64,000 nt of DNA from Komarekiella delphini-convector SJRDD-AB1 (lineage in GTDB: Bacteria; Cyanobacteriota; Cyanobacteriia; Cyanobacteriales; Nostocaceae), in assembly GCF_014831675.1 (NCBI RefSeq), contig NZ_VJXY01000021.1:62001-126000 (forward strand), given 5' to 3'. The notes under the pieces are model-generated. The model was not told the DNA's origin, did not search any database, and saw nothing but the letters and a program-made list of their open reading frames with translations. How positions within the stretch are numbered: position 1 is the first letter of the stretch; the number at the start of each line of letters is the position of its first letter. Below are positions 63,594 to 64,000 of this stretch, in pieces. The translations under genes were made by a program, and so were the position numbers.

Positions 63594-64000
63594 ATGAACT
63601 CGTCAGCCGCAGCCCCAGAAGTTACAATTATTGTCTCTCCACGCGAGCGTTTCAGCCACACACGTGAATCTTTAGAAAGCATTTACGAGCACACTGAATA
63701 TCCCTTTCAGTTAATTTACGTAGATGGCGGCTCTCCTCGTCACATCAAAGATTACTTGGCAGAGCAAGCAAAGCAAAAACAATTTCAGTTGATTCGCACT
63801 GATTATTATCTCTCGCCAAACCGCGCCAGAAACATGGGTCTGCGTCAAGTGACGAGCAAATATGTTGTTTTCATTGATAATGACGTAGTAGTTACTCCAG
63901 GTTGGCTCAAGTCCTTAGTACAGTGTGCAGAAGAAACAGGCGCAACCATCGTTAGCCCCCTCATCTGCCAGGGTAAAACTCTACACGAAGAAGTGCATTG
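63594..64000 (+). CDS. Glycosyltransferase family 2, N-terminal part (cut by the window edge)
   Basis: 135 codons are visible from ATG 63594 and the frame is still open at 64000. EVTIIVSPRERFSHTRESLE (about 9-28), YVDGGSPRHIKDYL and the metal-binding VVFIDNDVVVTPGW (Asp95, Asp97) mark a GT-A family 2 enzyme. The gene follows the WcaL-like glycosyltransferase by about 170 bp, so a second glycan gene group begins here. Confidence 0.85.
   Translation, partial: MNSSAAAPEVTIIVSPRERFSHTRESLESIYEHTEYPFQLIYVDGGSPRHIKDYLAEQAKQKQFQLIRTDYYLSPNRARNMGLRQVTSKYVVFIDNDVVVTPGWLKSLVQCAEETGATIVSPLICQGKTLHEEVH

Noticed and set aside
1-64000. CRISPR array
   Set aside because: No regularly spaced direct repeats with unique spacers; the only close repeats are the heptamer arrays, the (TTGTT)6 run and the two-copy 55-bp repeat.

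Overview
The window looks like chromosomal DNA of a filamentous, probably heterocyst-forming cyanobacterium of the Nostocales. The grounds are many copies of the cyanobacterial octamer GCGATCGC (HIP1), heptamer-type intergenic tandem repeats, short palindromic dispersed repeats, a CruP-type flavoprotein found in oxygenic phototrophs, a NB-ARC/TPR STAND ATPase, a Uma2 (DUF820) protein and tRNA genes without encoded CCA. I cannot name the species.

Layout. 1-3043: an oligopeptide-type ABC permease and an HD-domain phosphohydrolase, both on the minus strand. 3044-3115: an intact tRNA-Gly(CCC). 3174-42636: a surface-polysaccharide locus of about 39 kb. It opens with a minus-strand Wzc-like tyrosine kinase and co-polymerase. 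All later genes are on the plus strand: a first glycosyltransferase; a small Cys/His protein; a Wzm/Wzt ABC exporter; two sets of nucleotide-amino-sugar genes (acetyltransferases, a Gfo/Idh/MocA dehydrogenase, two PLP aminotransferases and an SDR); a large modular DUF4082/Ig-like/dimethylformamidase-like protein followed by a Tat-exported protein; a run of GT2, GT4 and unassigned glycosyltransferases (13 in the locus) with two methyltransferases, a Wzy-like membrane protein and a PhyH-type dioxygenase; and finally a decayed acyltransferase, a YdcF protein and a WcaF-like acetyltransferase. 43001-43047: a decayed copy of the 3' half of the same tRNA-Gly, in the same orientation. The locus is therefore framed like a tRNA-targeted genomic island, although no integrase survives.

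43.1-64 kb: mostly unrelated genes. These are a NarL-type regulator, a REC-histidine kinase, an HDAC-family deacetylase, a GNAT acetyltransferase, a TerB-like protein, MurF, a beta-helix/RTX-like protein, a fasciclin protein, small membrane proteins, the STAND ATPase with a Uma2 neighbour, a tandem pair of paralogous membrane proteins, CruP, and the start of another glycosyltransferase group that runs off the right edge.

How the genes work together (inference). Amino-sugar genes make activated precursors, glycosyltransferases assemble a decorated glycan, methyl- and acetyltransferases modify it, and Wzm/Wzt and/or a Wzy route exports or polymerises it under control of the tyrosine kinase. The most unusual points are the tRNA framing, two dispersed repeats read in frame inside aminotransferase genes, a probable ATT start codon, a 178-bp MITE-like element at the right boundary, and the modular secreted pair in the middle of the locus.
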